A DNA stretch of 64,000 nucleotides from Prevotella disiens JCM 6334 = ATCC 29426 (GCF_000613345.1 NZ_BAIS01000006.1:1-64000); one strand, 5' to 3'; numbered from the stretch's first letter, positions 38,505-49,650 are shown. A program made the numbers and translations. Notes: generated from the letters alone by a model not told the origin.

Positions 38505-39614
38505 TTATTTTTTATTTATGAGTTTCATTACCTCGTCTGCTATTACTTCAGCCGAGTTTTGCAAGCCCATTTTCTTAACATTTTCGCTCAGTTCGTTCAA
38601 CTTTTCGTTGTCAGAAACGGTTCTTATCGCCATTTCCAAAAGCGTATCGGGAGCTTCAATATCTTTCACAAAGAGTGCAGCATTCTTGTTTACCAATGCC
38701 ATAGCATTCTTTGTTTGGTGGTCTTCTGCCACATTTGGACTTGGCACTAAGATAACAGGCTTCCCAATGAGTTGGAACTCGCTGATAGAACTTGCTCCCG
38801 CACGACTGATAACCAAATTGGCTGCCTTGTAAGCTGCTCCCATATCACTGATAAAATCCATTATTTTGAGGTTAGGAATATTCTTTCCTTTCATTTCATC
38901 GAGAATGGATTGGTGGTAATATTTACCAGTCTGCCAAATAAATTGAACATTGCTGCCTTCTACCAAGTTAAGATGTTCCAACACAGCACGATTGATAGTG
39001 CGTGCGCCAAGACTACCTCCTACGAGCAAGATTGTTTTCTTGGTAGGATTTAAGCCAAACGATTTACGAGCTTCTTCCTCTGTTAGCGGTGTGTCCAATA
39101 CGTTTTGTCGCACAGGGTTTCCTGTCATGATGATTCTATCGGCAGGGAAAAATCTCTCCATACCTTCGTAGGCGACACAAATCTTCTTTGCTCTTTTTGA
39201 AAGCAATTTGTTTGTAACACCAGCGTATGAGTTTTGCTCTTGTATCAAGCAAGGAATGCCCATTCGAGAGCATTCGTATAGGGTTGCACCACTGGCATAG
39301 CCACCAACACCGACGGCTACTTGTGGTTTGAAATCTTTAATTATCGTGCGTGCCATGCGTAAACTTTTCCAAAGTTTCATCAAGACACTAACGTTTTTCA
39401 ATAGATTGGCACGATTGAAACCTTTGATAGGAAGACCTTTAATGTCGTACCCAGCAGCTGGAATGCGTTGCATTTCCATTCTGCCTTCTGCCCCTACGAA
39501 TAATATTTTTGCTTCTGGGTGTTTTGCTTTTATTGCGTTTGCAATGGATACAGCAGGAAAGATGTGTCCACCTGTTCCGCCTCCGCTTATTATGATTCTT
39601 AACTCTTCGTTCAT
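38505..39614 (-). CDS. murG: Undecaprenyldiphospho-muramoylpentapeptide beta-N-acetylglucosaminyltransferase
   Basis: 369 residues, normal length. Transfers GlcNAc to lipid I at the inner face of the membrane to give lipid II. GGGTGGHIFPA (11-21), GGYASGATLYECSR, LLVGGSLGARTINRAV and the UDP-GlcNAc-binding ISRAGASSISEFQLIGKPVILVPSP region are all visible. A possible promoter lies just upstream, after a 250-base gap containing repeat copy 5. Confidence 0.96.
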   Translation of the reverse strand: MNEELRIIISGGGTGGHIFPAVSIANAIKAKHPEAKILFVGAEGRMEMQRIPAAGYDIKGLPIKGFNRANLLKNVSVLMKLWKSLRMARTIIKDFKPQVAVGVGGYASGATLYECSRMGIPCLIQEQNSYAGVTNKLLSKRAKKICVAYEGMERFFPADRIIMTGNPVRQNVLDTPLTEEEARKSFGLNPTKKTILLVGGSLGARTINRAVLEHLNLVEGSNVQFIWQTGKYYHQSILDEMKGKNIPNLKIMDFISDMGAAYKAANLVISRAGASSISEFQLIGKPVILVPSPNVAEDHQTKNAMALVNKNAALFVKDIEAPDTLLEMAIRTVSDNEKLNELSENVKKMGLQNSAEVIADEVMKLINKK

Positions 39615-39634
39615 AATATCTTATTATTAACTTA

Positions 39635-39642
39635 CAAAGTTA
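39635..39642 (-). promoter_or_regulatory. Possible internal dcw promoter before murG
   Basis: TAACTTTG on the minus strand 21 bases before the murG start; no convincing -33 box. It would drive murG-murC-ftsQ-ftsA-ftsZ separately from the mraZ promoter. Confidence 0.45.
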
Positions 39643-39776
39643 ATCATTTTTTTTGGTTTGCTATAAAATCGGCGTATTAAAAATGTGAAAATAATACCAC
39701 CCTTGCAATCTTTCGCAAAAGAAATACTTCTACCTTTCAATCGGAGGAATTTGGGTATTCGTTTTTCCCTTGCGGA

Positions 39777-39850
39777 GTTCAAAATAAAAAACCTATTGTT
39801 TTGAACGTTAAAACCTATTGTTTTGAGTCTTAAAATAGGCTGTTTTGTTT
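39777..39850. repeat. Dispersed paired-palindrome repeat, copy 5 (inside the dcw cluster)
   Basis: Two tandem CCTATTGTTTTGA modules (39791 and 39813 regions) followed by AAAATAGGCTGTTTTG. It sits in the ftsW-murG gap, the only large gap in the dcw cluster. Confidence 0.75.
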
Positions 39851-39866
39851 TTTTAAGCGTATTCTT

Positions 39867-41128
39867 TTATACTTCTTCAACCACTGCCTGTTTTTCTTTC
39901 TTGCGTTTTTGAGCAAATCGACTAATACTCAAAAGCATACCAACGTACATGCAGTTGATGATGGTGGAGGTTCCTCCCTTACTGATAAATGGAAGCGGCT
40001 GCCCCGTAACAGGGGCTAACCCCACGGCTACTGCCATGTTGAACAAGGCTTGTGTAACCAATAAAAAGGCTATACCCATTGCGAGAAAGGCAGGGAACGA
40101 GTTTTCGCACCTATTGACAATCTTGCCAGTTCGGAAAAGCAATACGATGTAAAGTAAAGCCACGAATGCTGCGCCTTCAATTCCCATTTCCTCTATGATA
40201 ATGGCATAGATGAAATCGGAGAATGCTTGTGAAAGGAAATCGCGTTCGTTAGAGTTGCCAGGTCCTTTTCCAACTACATTGGAAGTAGCAATAGCAATGC
40301 GTGCGTGTCCGATTTGAGCATCTTTGTCAAGGTCGAAATCCTTTGGTGCTATGTATTTATCGTCTGTAAAACGATTGATACGTGCTTTCCATGTGTCGGC
40401 ACGGTGGAATACTTTTCCAATCAGTGAGTTGTCTTCTTGGGTTTCTTCGGCTGCTTGTTCTGTAAGATTTTGTTTGTTACTCTCAGGTGTTTTGTCTTTA
40501 CCAACAGCCATGACAAGGACAATCACAAACACAACAGCTATGGTTATCACACCCAATAGTTTTCCAATTTGTTTCATCGGAACGCGCCCGACAATCATCA
40601 TTAAAAGCACTGTCAAGAAAGCCAACATTGCCGTAGAAAGGTTTTCCAATCCCATAGGTACTATCATGAAAAAGGATAAAATGATGATGTATTTGAACGC
40701 TTTTTTGTCAGCCCCATATTCTGTTTGCATGGCGCTAAGTATTTGAGCAACAGCTAAAATAACAGCTGCTTTCGCAAATTCGGAAGGTTGAAATTGTAGC
40801 CCCATAAAAGAAACCCAACGCTTGCGCCATTTGTTTCAGAACCTAAGAAAGGCAGTAATAAGAGCATACAGAAAGACAAAAACAATGCAAAAGGTGTCAT
40901 TAATTTGAAGTAACGACACTTAATGTTCATGATAAAAATTAAAACCACAAAGCCAATGAAAATAGTTACGCCGTGTTTTATCAGAGGAGCCCAATAGTTT
41001 CCTCCCGTATATGATAAGGAACTTGAAGCCGAATAAACCTCAATTATGCTTATCATGCAAAGCAAAAAGAATATCATCCAAATTACTTTGTCGCCTTTGA
41101 ATATATTGTTAAAGGACTTTAGCGTCAT
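39867..41128 (-). pseudogene. ftsW: Lipid II flippase/polymerase FtsW, interrupted by a 1-base deletion (probable sequence error)
   Basis: Two frames: residues 1-~105 from the ATG at 41128 (ending PFLGSETNGA), then RWVSFMGLQFQPSEFAKAA onwards to 39867. One missing A near 40822-40824 (minus-strand GCAAGCG; GCAAAGCG gives NGAKRWVSF) restores one 420-residue protein. The SEDS signatures NGA-RW, QPSEFAK and the C-terminal GQPLPFISKGGTS are present, with about ten membrane segments. FtsW polymerises septal glycan with FtsI. The gene is essential in most bacteria and sits intact in context, so a consensus error is more likely than loss. Confidence 0.9.
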
Positions 41129-41187
41129 CTTTTTTCCTCTCGTCTTTTATGTTTTGGGTTGCTTTTCTCTTTATTTTATATTACTTT

Positions 41188-42519
41188 TTATAATGCGCGT
41201 GCCAATGTTTTGAACTGTTCGCCACGGTCTTCCATGTTTTTGAACAAATCGAAACTTGCACAACAAGGACTAAGCAAGACGGTATCGCCCGACTTTGCCA
41301 TTTCGTAGCAGGCGTCCATGCACTCTTTCATCGAATGAGTATCGCGTACAGGTATGCCCAATTCATCAAAGTTTTCGTGTAATTTTTTGTTATCAGCACC
41401 AAGGTAAACCAAGCCTACGCACTTCTCTTTGACAAGTTCCTTGATAGGAGTGTAATCGTTTCCTTTATCTTTTCCGCCAATAATGAGGATTGTTGGGGTG
41501 CGCATACTTTCCAAAGCATACCAACAAGCGTCTACATTGGTAGCCTTTGAATCGTTGATATATTGCACACCAGCAACCTTGCAAACCTTTTCCAATCGGT
41601 GTTCTACGCCAGGAAAATCGCTCAAACTCTTACGGATATTTTCTTTTGTAATACCACTGATATTCGAAGCCAAACCTGCTGCCAATGAATTGTATATATT
41701 GTGTTTGCCCGTTAGCGATAAATCCTCCTGTTCCATATTGAATGGGGTAGGTGTTTCCAAGATGTATTGACCTTCTTCAATGTAGCCAATACTGCCTTTT
41801 TCTTTTAGTTCTGAGAAAGGATATTGCACAGCTTTTACATCAAACTTCTCTAATTCCTTTTTGATAACAGGGTCGTCGTTCCAATAAATGAAGCTATCTT
41901 CTTTGGTTTGATTCTGGATAATACGCATTTTTGCATCAGCATATTTCTCAAATTGGAAGTCGTAACGGTCCAAATGGTCGGGTGTAATATTGAGAAGAAT
42001 GGCAATGTTGGCACGGAAATCGTACATGTCGTCCAATTGGAAACTGCTCAATTCTATCACATAATATTCGTGTGGCTCTTCGGCAATCTGCAAAGCTAAA
42101 CTCTTACCAATATTGCCTGCCAAACCAACATCATAGCCTGCATTTTTGAAAATATGGTAGATGAGACTTGTGGTCGTCGTTTTGCCATTACTTCCCGTGA
42201 TACAAACCATTTTAGAATTAGTGTATCGACCAGCAAATTCTATTTCGCTAATGATGTGAATGCCCTTTTCAATAAGCTTTTTCACCATCGGTGCTTCCTT
42301 AGGAATACCAGGACTCTTGATGATTTCGTCAGCATTGAGAATTTTTTCCTCTGTATGCTGTCCTTCCTCCCATTCTATAGCATGGTCGTTCAGCAGTTTT
42401 TTGTATTTGTCTTTGATAGATGACATATCTGAAACAAAAACTTCAAAGCCTTTTGTTTTAGCTAAAACGGCAGCTCCAGCACCGCTTTCACCTGCTCCTA
42501 ATACTACTATTCTTTTCAT
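41188..42519 (-). CDS. murD: UDP-N-acetylmuramoylalanine-D-glutamate ligase
   Basis: 443 residues from the ATG at 42519; an upstream in-frame start at 42549 would add ten charged residues before the LGAGESG nucleotide-binding loop and is less likely. ATP loop GSNGKTTTT (109-117), ITPDHLDRY and the C-terminal LLSPCCASFDLFKNMEDRG motif are intact. Adds D-Glu to UDP-MurNAc-L-Ala. Confidence 0.95.
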   Translation of the reverse strand: MKRIVVLGAGESGAGAAVLAKTKGFEVFVSDMSSIKDKYKKLLNDHAIEWEEGQHTEEKILNADEIIKSPGIPKEAPMVKKLIEKGIHIISEIEFAGRYTNSKMVCITGSNGKTTTTSLIYHIFKNAGYDVGLAGNIGKSLALQIAEEPHEYYVIELSSFQLDDMYDFRANIAILLNITPDHLDRYDFQFEKYADAKMRIIQNQTKEDSFIYWNDDPVIKKELEKFDVKAVQYPFSELKEKGSIGYIEEGQYILETPTPFNMEQEDLSLTGKHNIYNSLAAGLASNISGITKENIRKSLSDFPGVEHRLEKVCKVAGVQYINDSKATNVDACWYALESMRTPTILIIGGKDKGNDYTPIKELVKEKCVGLVYLGADNKKLHENFDELGIPVRDTHSMKECMDACYEMAKSGDTVLLSPCCASFDLFKNMEDRGEQFKTLARAL

Positions 42520-42592
42520 TTTCGTCGTTCTTTTTTCGTCGTCGTGCAAGGTTTCACCTCGCTATATGTTGCCGAACTTTTCAGTTCTTACT

Positions 42593-43862
42593 TTATCTTA
42601 TCTTTAATGTAATGATAGTTAATGCTGCCAAAATGATGGTTACAATCCAGAAACGAATCGTAATTTTGCTCTCATGCACTGCGGAATGAGGCTTAGTAAT
42701 GAGATATTTACATTCAGGGTCGAGCTGTGAATCCTGCGTTCTGAAGTTATCGTGAATTGGAGTACGCTTGAAAATGCGCTGTTTCACTCCTCTTCGCTTG
42801 CCTAACTTGAAGTAATAAACTTGTAAAATAACACTTAAACTTTCGACAAAGAATATTCCACAGAGTATAGGCAATAGCAATTCTTTGTGAATAATGATAG
42901 CACCAACGCCAATAATACCTCCGATGGTTAAACTTCCAGTATCGCCCATGAACACTTGGGCAGGGAAAGCGTTGTACCAAAGGAAACCTATCAACGCACC
43001 AATGAATGCCATAAAGAAGACAACCAACTCCTCAGAACCTGGAATATACATGATATTCAGGTAGGCGGCATATTCAAAGTGGCTACTGACATAGGCTAAA
43101 ATGCCTAATGCCACACCAATTATGGCGGAATTTCCAGCACACATTCCGTCCATTCCGTCATTTAAATTTGCTCCATTCGATACGGCTGTAACCACAAAAA
43201 TAGTCATGATGACAAATAAAATCCAGCCTGCTGCGGTTTTATATTCGCCCATAAAGGACATTATTTCCGAATAATCTAAGTTGTGATTTTTAATGAAAGG
43301 AATGGTGGTTTTGAGGGTTTTTTCAGCCTCTTCACCATGTTTTACAACAATTTCCTTACCATTCTCGCTCTTCATTTGTAGGTTAATATTTGATTTTACA
43401 TCGGGTGAAGCCCACAAAACCAAACCTACTATCAACCAATGGTGAACTGTCCAATAATTTTATACTTGCCTTTCAGTCCTTCTTTGTTGTGTTTGAAGAT
43501 TTTAATGAAGTCGTCCATACCCCCTAAAAAGCCCAACCAAATCGTGGTAATAATCATGAGAATGAGGTAAATATTACGCAAACGCCCCAGCAGAATAACA
43601 GGAATGAGTAAGGCAACAATAATAATGATACCGCCCATCGAAGGTACTCCAATCTTATTAACCCCAAATGGTCTATACTTGCATCGCGCTGAACCTCTGT
43701 TATCTGCTTCTTCTTGAGGTATTTGATGAATTTTTCTCCGAACCAAGCAGAGATTATCAGTGCTAAAATCATTGCCATGATGGCACGGAAACTAATGTAA
43801 CCCCACAAATGTGAGCCACTAATACCAAATTGGTCGAGCCATCGGAAAATGTAATATAACAT
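42593..43862 (-). pseudogene. mraY: Phospho-MurNAc-pentapeptide transferase MraY, two 1-base deletions (probable sequence error)
   Basis: Three overlapping frames together give one 423-residue protein from the ATG at 43862. Break 1: a missing G in the minus-strand G run at 43662-43665 (IDHLG then VNKIGVPSMGG). Break 2: a missing T at 43434-43435 (GQFTIG then LIVGLVLW). MraY motifs are all present across the pieces: VPSMGG, LGFLGGMDDF, NLDGMDG-like NLNDGMDGMCAG, MGDTGSL and KRRGVKQRIFKRTPIHDNF. It makes lipid I at the membrane. A gene essential in all known walled bacteria with two clean homopolymer breaks points to base-calling error. Confidence 0.9.
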
Positions 43863-43887
43863 AATGTTTTCTTATTTTGATGGGTTC

Positions 43888-45348
43888 TTATTCGTTCAAA
43901 CCAAATATTTCGCGCACCACTTCATGGTCATCAAAGTGATGTTTTACTCCATTTATTTCTTGATAAGTTTCATGTCCTTTGCCTGCAATCAATACCACAT
44001 CGCCTTTATGTGCCATCATGCAAGCTGCACGAATCGCCTCTTTGCGATTAACGATGGTCAAAACTTTCTTCTTTTGGGTATTGTCCAAACCTTCTAACAT
44101 ATCGTTAATGATAGCTTGAGGGTCTTCATTGCGTGGGTTATCGCTTGTAAGAATGACGTTATCGCTTTTCTTTACTGCCTCAAGAGCCATTAAAGGACGC
44201 TTGCCTTTATCACGATTTCCACCTGCACCGCATACAGTAATGATATGACCACCTTTGCCTTCCAACACTTCATGGATAGCTAATAGTACATTTTCGAGTG
44301 CATCTGGTGTGTGAGCATAATCGATAATCGCTGTAATACCATCTAAAGAAGTGATTGGTTCTAATCGTCCATTCACGTTCTTCAAAGCACTCAATGCCAC
44401 TAAAATATCTTCTGGCTTTTTGCCAAGCATAACTGCTGCACCATAAACTGCTAACAAATTGCTGACGTTAAACTTACCAATGAATTGTACACCCACCTCT
44501 TTTCCATCAACTTCCAAGTACATTCCTTCGAAATGGCATTCTAAAAGATGCGCTTTAAAGTCGGCTGGACGTTTCGTTGAATATGTTTTCACAGTGGCTT
44601 TGCAATTCTGAACCATTATCATACCGTTCTTATCGTCGGCATTAGTAATTGCAAATGCGTCTTTACCTAAGTCGTCAAAGAACATTTTTTTGGCATTTCT
44701 GTAGTTTTCAAATGTCTTATGATAGTCTAAATGGTCGCGTGTCAAGTTGGTAAACAAACCACCTGCAAACTTTAAACCACCAATACGGTGTTGATGAATA
44801 GCATGGCTTGAACATTCCATGAAAGCATATTCGCAACCTTCTTCCACCATTTTAGCCAATAAAATGTTCAATTCTATTGGGTCTGGGGTAGTGTGGCTTG
44901 CTGGAACTGCTTTGTCGTCAATGTAATTACAAACGGTTGAAAGGAGTCCAACCTTATGTCCAAACTTGCGAAACATATTGTACAGCAATGTAGCGACAGT
45001 CGTTTTGCCGTTTGTTCCTGTAACTCCGACAAGTTTTAATTTGTGTGATGGGTCGCCATAAAATGTTGTTGCCACCTTGCCAACAGCCTCTTCGGTCGAT
45101 TTCACTTGTATGTAGGTAATGTTTTCGCTAAGCTTTTCTGGCATATCTTCTACCAAAATAGCGCAAGCACCCAATTCTATTGCCTTGTCAATGTATTTAT
45201 GACCATCGGTTTGAGTGCCTTTTATAGCAACAAAAAGATGGTCTTTTTCTATTTTTCGGCTATCAATATTGATACCAATAATGTTTTTTTCTGTATCGCC
45301 AACAATCTGTATTGGCTTTACATTTTTAAGCAATTCGTTTAATTTCAT
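43888..45348 (-). CDS. murE: UDP-MurNAc-tripeptide synthetase (meso-diaminopimelate type)
   Basis: 486 residues. ATP loop GTNGKTT (111-117), TRDHLDYH, and the DNPR motif (403-406) that selects meso-diaminopimelate over lysine. It adds the third residue of the peptide stem, so the wall is predicted to be of the DAP type. Twenty-five bases separate it from mraY. No murF lies between murE and mraY. Confidence 0.95.
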   Translation of the reverse strand: MKLNELLKNVKPIQIVGDTEKNIIGINIDSRKIEKDHLFVAIKGTQTDGHKYIDKAIELGACAILVEDMPEKLSENITYIQVKSTEEAVGKVATTFYGDPSHKLKLVGVTGTNGKTTVATLLYNMFRKFGHKVGLLSTVCNYIDDKAVPASHTTPDPIELNILLAKMVEEGCEYAFMECSSHAIHQHRIGGLKFAGGLFTNLTRDHLDYHKTFENYRNAKKMFFDDLGKDAFAITNADDKNGMIMVQNCKATVKTYSTKRPADFKAHLLECHFEGMYLEVDGKEVGVQFIGKFNVSNLLAVYGAAVMLGKKPEDILVALSALKNVNGRLEPITSLDGITAIIDYAHTPDALENVLLAIHEVLEGKGGHIITVCGAGGNRDKGKRPLMALEAVKKSDNVILTSDNPRNEDPQAIINDMLEGLDNTQKKKVLTIVNRKEAIRAACMMAHKGDVVLIAGKGHETYQEINGVKHHFDDHEVVREIFGLNE

Positions 45349-45400
45349 ATCTTGCTTCTCTCTATATATTTCCCTTTTTGAACTCTAAAACGATCGAAAA

Positions 45401-47552
45401 TTATGCAAATCGGATTTTGCAAATCATGCCTTTCTTTATTCTATCGCCTGGTGCTAACGACTGTTCAACGGCTTTACCACGCCCTGATAGAATTACTTTT
45501 ATACCTCTGCTTTCCATGAGAAATACGGCATCGCGCGCTCCCATACCATGAATATCGGGTACAACCGATTTGTTTATTTTTTCTTTCTTATTAAATGTTA
45601 TCTTATTATTCTCTACTTCGACAGCTCCCCAAATATGGTTGCCGAATGGGTAATCCCCATTGAAACCATTTTGAACATTGAAACCGAGGAATGAAAGTAC
45701 ATAATCGGCTGCTAAAAGGTTACCTCGCTTGGGAATAGGTAGCAATGAAGCGGTGGAATCTTTGGCATCTGTAACCGATAGTTTTAGGTTTTGCGCCATA
45801 ATCCCTTCTGCTATATGGTGGAAAACAACACCACTCATGCCACCACCAGAGGCTGGAAGACCAGATTTTTGGATACAAACGATACAACTATAACGTGGTT
45901 TGTCGGCTGGGAAGAATCCCGCAAAACTCAAAAGATAGTCTGTTACACCATTTTTATAGCCCACTGCACCTTTCGACATCTGTGCTGTACCCGTCTTTCC
46001 TGCAACCAAAAATTTGTCAGAACCTGCTTTTTTGCCCAATCCTTCCGATACAACTTCAGTAAGAATGCGCTGCATTTGAGCAATGGTACTTTCCTTTGCA
46101 ATTTGCTCACGCTGTACAATTGGAGGATATTCTGCCAATACAACACCATCTTTTATCACCTTTTTTACAAAGCGAGGACGCATCATTTTTCCACCATTTG
46201 CTATTGCATTGTAGAACGAAAGAGTTGAAATTGGTGGCACTTGCGACTCATATCCAATACTCATCCATGGCAATGCTGTTGCACTCCAATTGGTATATTG
46301 TCCTCGGCTATTCTTTTTTGGCATACGAATTTTGGCTGGCGAATAACCAGTGATAGGAATTTGAAAATCATCAGCCAAGCCTAAATTATAAATTCCTTGT
46401 ACAAATTTCTCTGGATTTTTGTGGTAAAAATTGTCCACAATCCTACTAACACCGATGTTAGAACTATATTTCAAGCACCAAGCAATGTTAATGTGCCATA
46501 ACCTCCGCGGCGCCAGTTGTGGTCTTTCATATCTCGCCCATACATATTCCATACGCCACCGCCTGTTTCAATGGTGTACATGGTATCAACGACACCTTCA
46601 TCTAACGCTACCATCATGGAAGCAGTCTTGAAAACAGACCCTGGTTCAAGCAAATCGCTTACAGCATGGTTCTTAATTTCTCGGTATTGACCGTCTTCAC
46701 ACTTATCTAAATTGACAATTGCTTTAACATCTCCAGTCGCAACTTCCATTACAATGGCTACTCCAACGTTACCATTGATTTCTTGTAATTCCTCTAACAA
46801 AGCTCTTTCGGCTAAGTCTTGCATGCTGACATCAATAGTTGTAACAATATCCGAGCCGTCAATAGGAGCGTTTCGGTAATGCTGAGGAACTTATTTCTAA
46901 CCTTTCTGCGGTTTTCCACACCATTTGTACCACGCAAAATGGAATCGAACGACATTTCTAATCCGCAGCGTGCTATATCTTTAGCACCATAAAGGTCGCC
47001 CACAGTGCGTTGTGCTAACGAGCCAAATGGGCGTCGACGTGCATTAAATTCTTCAACATGGAAACCACCTTTATTCTTGTTTAACTTGAAAATAGGTAAT
47101 TTTTTAACGTCTTTATATGTATTATAATCAATGCGATATTTCCAAATTGGATAGTGGCGGCGTTGTTCTTTCAAGCCTTTTAAGAGGTATTCTTTAAATT
47201 CTCCAACTGTTTTTTCTGGAAAAATCTCTCCCAATCCTTTGCAGATGTAGTCAATACTATCCACAAAAGCCGTATCTTTACCAGTTTCTTTGAGTGTAAC
47301 AAAGTCCATGTAAATCTTAAATTCGGGTAATGAACTTGCCATTAATTCGCCGTTAGCACTCAGAATATTACCACGAGTAGGTCGGATAGGAAGGCTATCG
47401 TTCTTTTGTTTTGAAGCTACTTCCAACCAATAGTCTTTTTGTACCAACATGATATAGGCAGATTTGCCAAGTACAGCAAGGGCTACGAGAGTCATAAAGC
47501 TTGCTATTATGACATAACGTGGGAGTACTTTTTTGTTATTAAATTTGCTCAT
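45401..47552 (-). pseudogene. ftsI: Septal peptidoglycan transpeptidase FtsI (PBP3) with PASTA domain, two frame breaks (probable sequence error)
   Basis: Three frames reconstruct a 717-residue class B penicillin-binding protein from the ATG at 47552: N-terminal membrane anchor (YVIIASFMTLVALAVLG), dimerisation domain (RPTRGNILSANGELMASS), SxxK active site in PGSVFKTAS, SSN in YSSNIGVSR, KTGTA in AGKTGTAQMS, and a C-terminal PASTA domain (VVPDIHGMGARDAVFLMESRG). Break 1: a missing A at 46871-46873 (minus-strand GAAACGCT; GAAAACGCT gives ENAPIDGSD). Break 2 lies between 46471 and about 46500, just before YSSNIG; its exact base is unclear. The gene is expected to be essential. Confidence 0.9.
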
Positions 47553-47556
47553 ATTA

Positions 47557-48210
47557 TTATTTTGTTGGTACGTTAATAATAAATGGTGGACGTGATGACA
47601 TTTTTAACACACTGTCTTTTTTTGTTTTTAACAATTCTAAGACGTGGCTTTCTCTCGATTTTTCAGTCAGTTGGCTACTACTTGAGAGCGCTCTATATTT
47701 CGTGTCCGAAAGTTTATTTTCTAATTTATCAATTTCAATAAGGTCTTTTTGAACGCTGTATCGATTTGATATATATATAATGGTGAAAAACACCACGATA
47801 AGTATCAGCCAAATATTGTTTCTGAAAAGTTGTGCAGAGAAGATGTCTCCACCGATAATCTTCTTTAAAGTAAAGTTGTTCGACTGTGGTTGCTCGTCTT
47901 CTCGGGCTTGTTCTTCTATTGCATTCTTCAGTGCTTTCTCTTCCGCAGTTATTTTTTCAAAATTCTCTTGGGCTGCATTGTTATCGTTGCTTTCTTCTTT
48001 TGCAACAGATTTTGTGCCGTTTTGCGATTTTACATTGACTTTTTCTTCAATTTCAAGGTCTATTTCGTTGCCATCGTTTGCCACAGAATCAATGGATTGC
48101 CCAACAATTACATCTGTCTTGGCAACCTCTTCTTGTCGTTCTTTTATTCTGAAAATGGGCTTTGCAACCACTTCCTGAGTTTCATTGTTATCTGTAAGCT
48201 TATCGTTCAT
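47557..48210 (-). CDS. FtsL-like divisome protein with long N-terminal extension
   Basis: 217 residues. A single membrane segment (about 131-148, IWLILIVVFFTIIYISNRYS) followed by a coiled coil (VQKDLIEIDKLENKLSDTKYRALSSSSQ) is the FtsL layout; the position between rsmH and ftsI agrees. The ~125-residue acidic, low-complexity cytoplasmic N-terminus (many Glu, Asn, Asp) is much longer than in proteobacterial FtsL, a feature of Bacteroidales homologues. Its start codon directly abuts the rsmH stop and its stop is four bases before ftsI, so translation is probably coupled. Confidence 0.8.
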   Translation of the reverse strand: MNDKLTDNNETQEVVAKPIFRIKERQEEVAKTDVIVGQSIDSVANDGNEIDLEIEEKVNVKSQNGTKSVAKEESNDNNAAQENFEKITAEEKALKNAIEEQAREDEQPQSNNFTLKKIIGGDIFSAQLFRNNIWLILIVVFFTIIYISNRYSVQKDLIEIDKLENKLSDTKYRALSSSSQLTEKSRESHVLELLKTKKDSVLKMSSRPPFIINVPTK

Positions 48211-49143
48211 TTATATTTTTTCGGCTATTCTGAGTTTTGCACTTCTGCTGCGTGGGTTTTCTTCCTGTTCACTTTGGCTTGGCACAATCACTTTATTATT
48301 GATGAGCTTGAAAGGCGAGTTGATTTTTCCAAAGAAATCCTGTTCAACTTTTCCCTCAATATTGCCAGTTTTCATTATGTTCTTAACGATTCTGTCCTCC
48401 AATGAGTGGTAGGTTATCACAGAAAGTCGTCCGTTTGGCTTTAATACTTCACTTGCTCCGATGAGCATTTCCTTGAGAGCTGCCATTTCTTGATTTACCT
48501 CTATGCGCAATGCTTGGAAGAGTTTAGCCATTTCTTTTTTCTCTCTTTCGCGCTTAAACAAGGGTTCTACAACAGATTGAAAATCTTTTGTTGTTAAGAT
48601 GGGCTTTGTTTTTCTACTATTTCCAATTGCCGCAGCTATTTTTCGTGAGTTTTTAAGTTCGCCATAGAGGTAGAACATATTTGCCAAATCTTCTTCCTCG
48701 TATTGCAAAAGAATATCAGCCGCAGTTTTGCCCGCTCGTTTGTTCATGCGCATATCCAGCGGAGCATCGAAGCGGAAGGAAAATCCACGCTCTTCATCGT
48801 CGAAATGGTGGCTGCTAACACCGAGGTCGCCTAAAAGTCCGTCTATTTGTTCAACGCCATAATAGCGCAACCAATTTTTCAAATATCTGAAGTTGGAACG
48901 TACAAACGTGAAGTTTTCTAATTTTTCAATGTTGTTTATCCCTTTTATGTTTTGCTCCGCATCAGCATCTTGGTCAAAACTATAAAGATGACCTTTCTTG
49001 CTCAAATGTGAAAGAATCTCTTTGCTATGACCACCCCCGCCAAAAGTAACATCAACATAGACGCCATCGGGATTTATGTTCAGCCCGTCAATACTCTCTT
49101 TTAGTAAAACGGGTACATGATATGTTTCTGCTGTTTTTATCAT
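48211..49143 (-). CDS. rsmH: 16S rRNA (cytosine(1402)-N(4))-methyltransferase
   Basis: 310 residues from the ATG at 49143, one base after the mraZ stop. HVPVLLKESIDGL, the SAM-binding VDVTFGGGGHS, GLLGDLGVSSHHFDDEERGFSFR, and C-terminal ITYHSLEDRIVK and NPRSRSAKLRIAEK are diagnostic. It methylates the P-site region of 16S rRNA. A 12-residue longer start exists but would overlap mraZ. Confidence 0.96.
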   Translation of the reverse strand: MIKTAETYHVPVLLKESIDGLNINPDGVYVDVTFGGGGHSKEILSHLSKKGHLYSFDQDADAEQNIKGINNIEKLENFTFVRSNFRYLKNWLRYYGVEQIDGLLGDLGVSSHHFDDEERGFSFRFDAPLDMRMNKRAGKTAADILLQYEEEDLANMFYLYGELKNSRKIAAAIGNSRKTKPILTTKDFQSVVEPLFKREREKKEMAKLFQALRIEVNQEMAALKEMLIGASEVLKPNGRLSVITYHSLEDRIVKNIMKTGNIEGKVEQDFFGKINSPFKLINNKVIVPSQSEQEENPRSRSAKLRIAEKI

Positions 49144-49144
49144 A

Positions 49145-49621
49145 TTATCGGATAGCGTCAGTCGAAGTGCTCGATTCAAACGATGCGCCCATTATTTCTT
49201 CCAACGATTGGCTAAAATCTTCTGGTTCAAGGAAGACACTTTCGTTGTCATTATTCCATATTTCAATGCAATCGTCCATACCAATAAATTTTATTTGTTG
49301 GTTGATATTTGCCATTTTGAGGTACCGTTTTGGAATAAGAAATCGTCCGTTTCCGTCTAACGTAACGAACTCAACATCAGACACAAATTGGCGATAAATC
49401 ATTTGGTCGCGGCTGTTCCAACGATTCAAACGGCTGCGAAGATTATCGAGCATTGTGTTCCAAACCGATTCAGGGTATATCACCAAACAAGGTTGGAAAA
49501 CGTCTTTCTTCATAATCAACGATTCTTCGCCAGAGGTGTTCAACACCTTGCGGAAAATCGATGGCAAGAAAGCGCGTCCTTTTGCATCTGTTTTGGCTTC
49601 TATACTACCTAAAAATCTCAT
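49145..49621 (-). CDS. mraZ: Transcriptional regulator MraZ
   Basis: 158 residues from the ATG at 49621 (MRFLGSIEAKTDAKGRAFLPS). Two SpoVT/AbrB-like halves are seen: the DAKGRAFLPSIFRK motif and the second LDGNGRFLIPKRY. MraZ is the DNA-binding autoregulator at the head of dcw clusters. Operator-like G-rich repeats overlap its promoter. First gene of the 16-kb minus-strand cluster. Confidence 0.95.
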   Translation of the reverse strand: MRFLGSIEAKTDAKGRAFLPSIFRKVLNTSGEESLIMKKDVFQPCLVIYPESVWNTMLDNLRSRLNRWNSRDQMIYRQFVSDVEFVTLDGNGRFLIPKRYLKMANINQQIKFIGMDDCIEIWNNDNESVFLEPEDFSQSLEEIMGASFESSTSTDAIR

Positions 49622-49650
49622 GTGTACTTCTTTATATTGGAATTTCGGTT

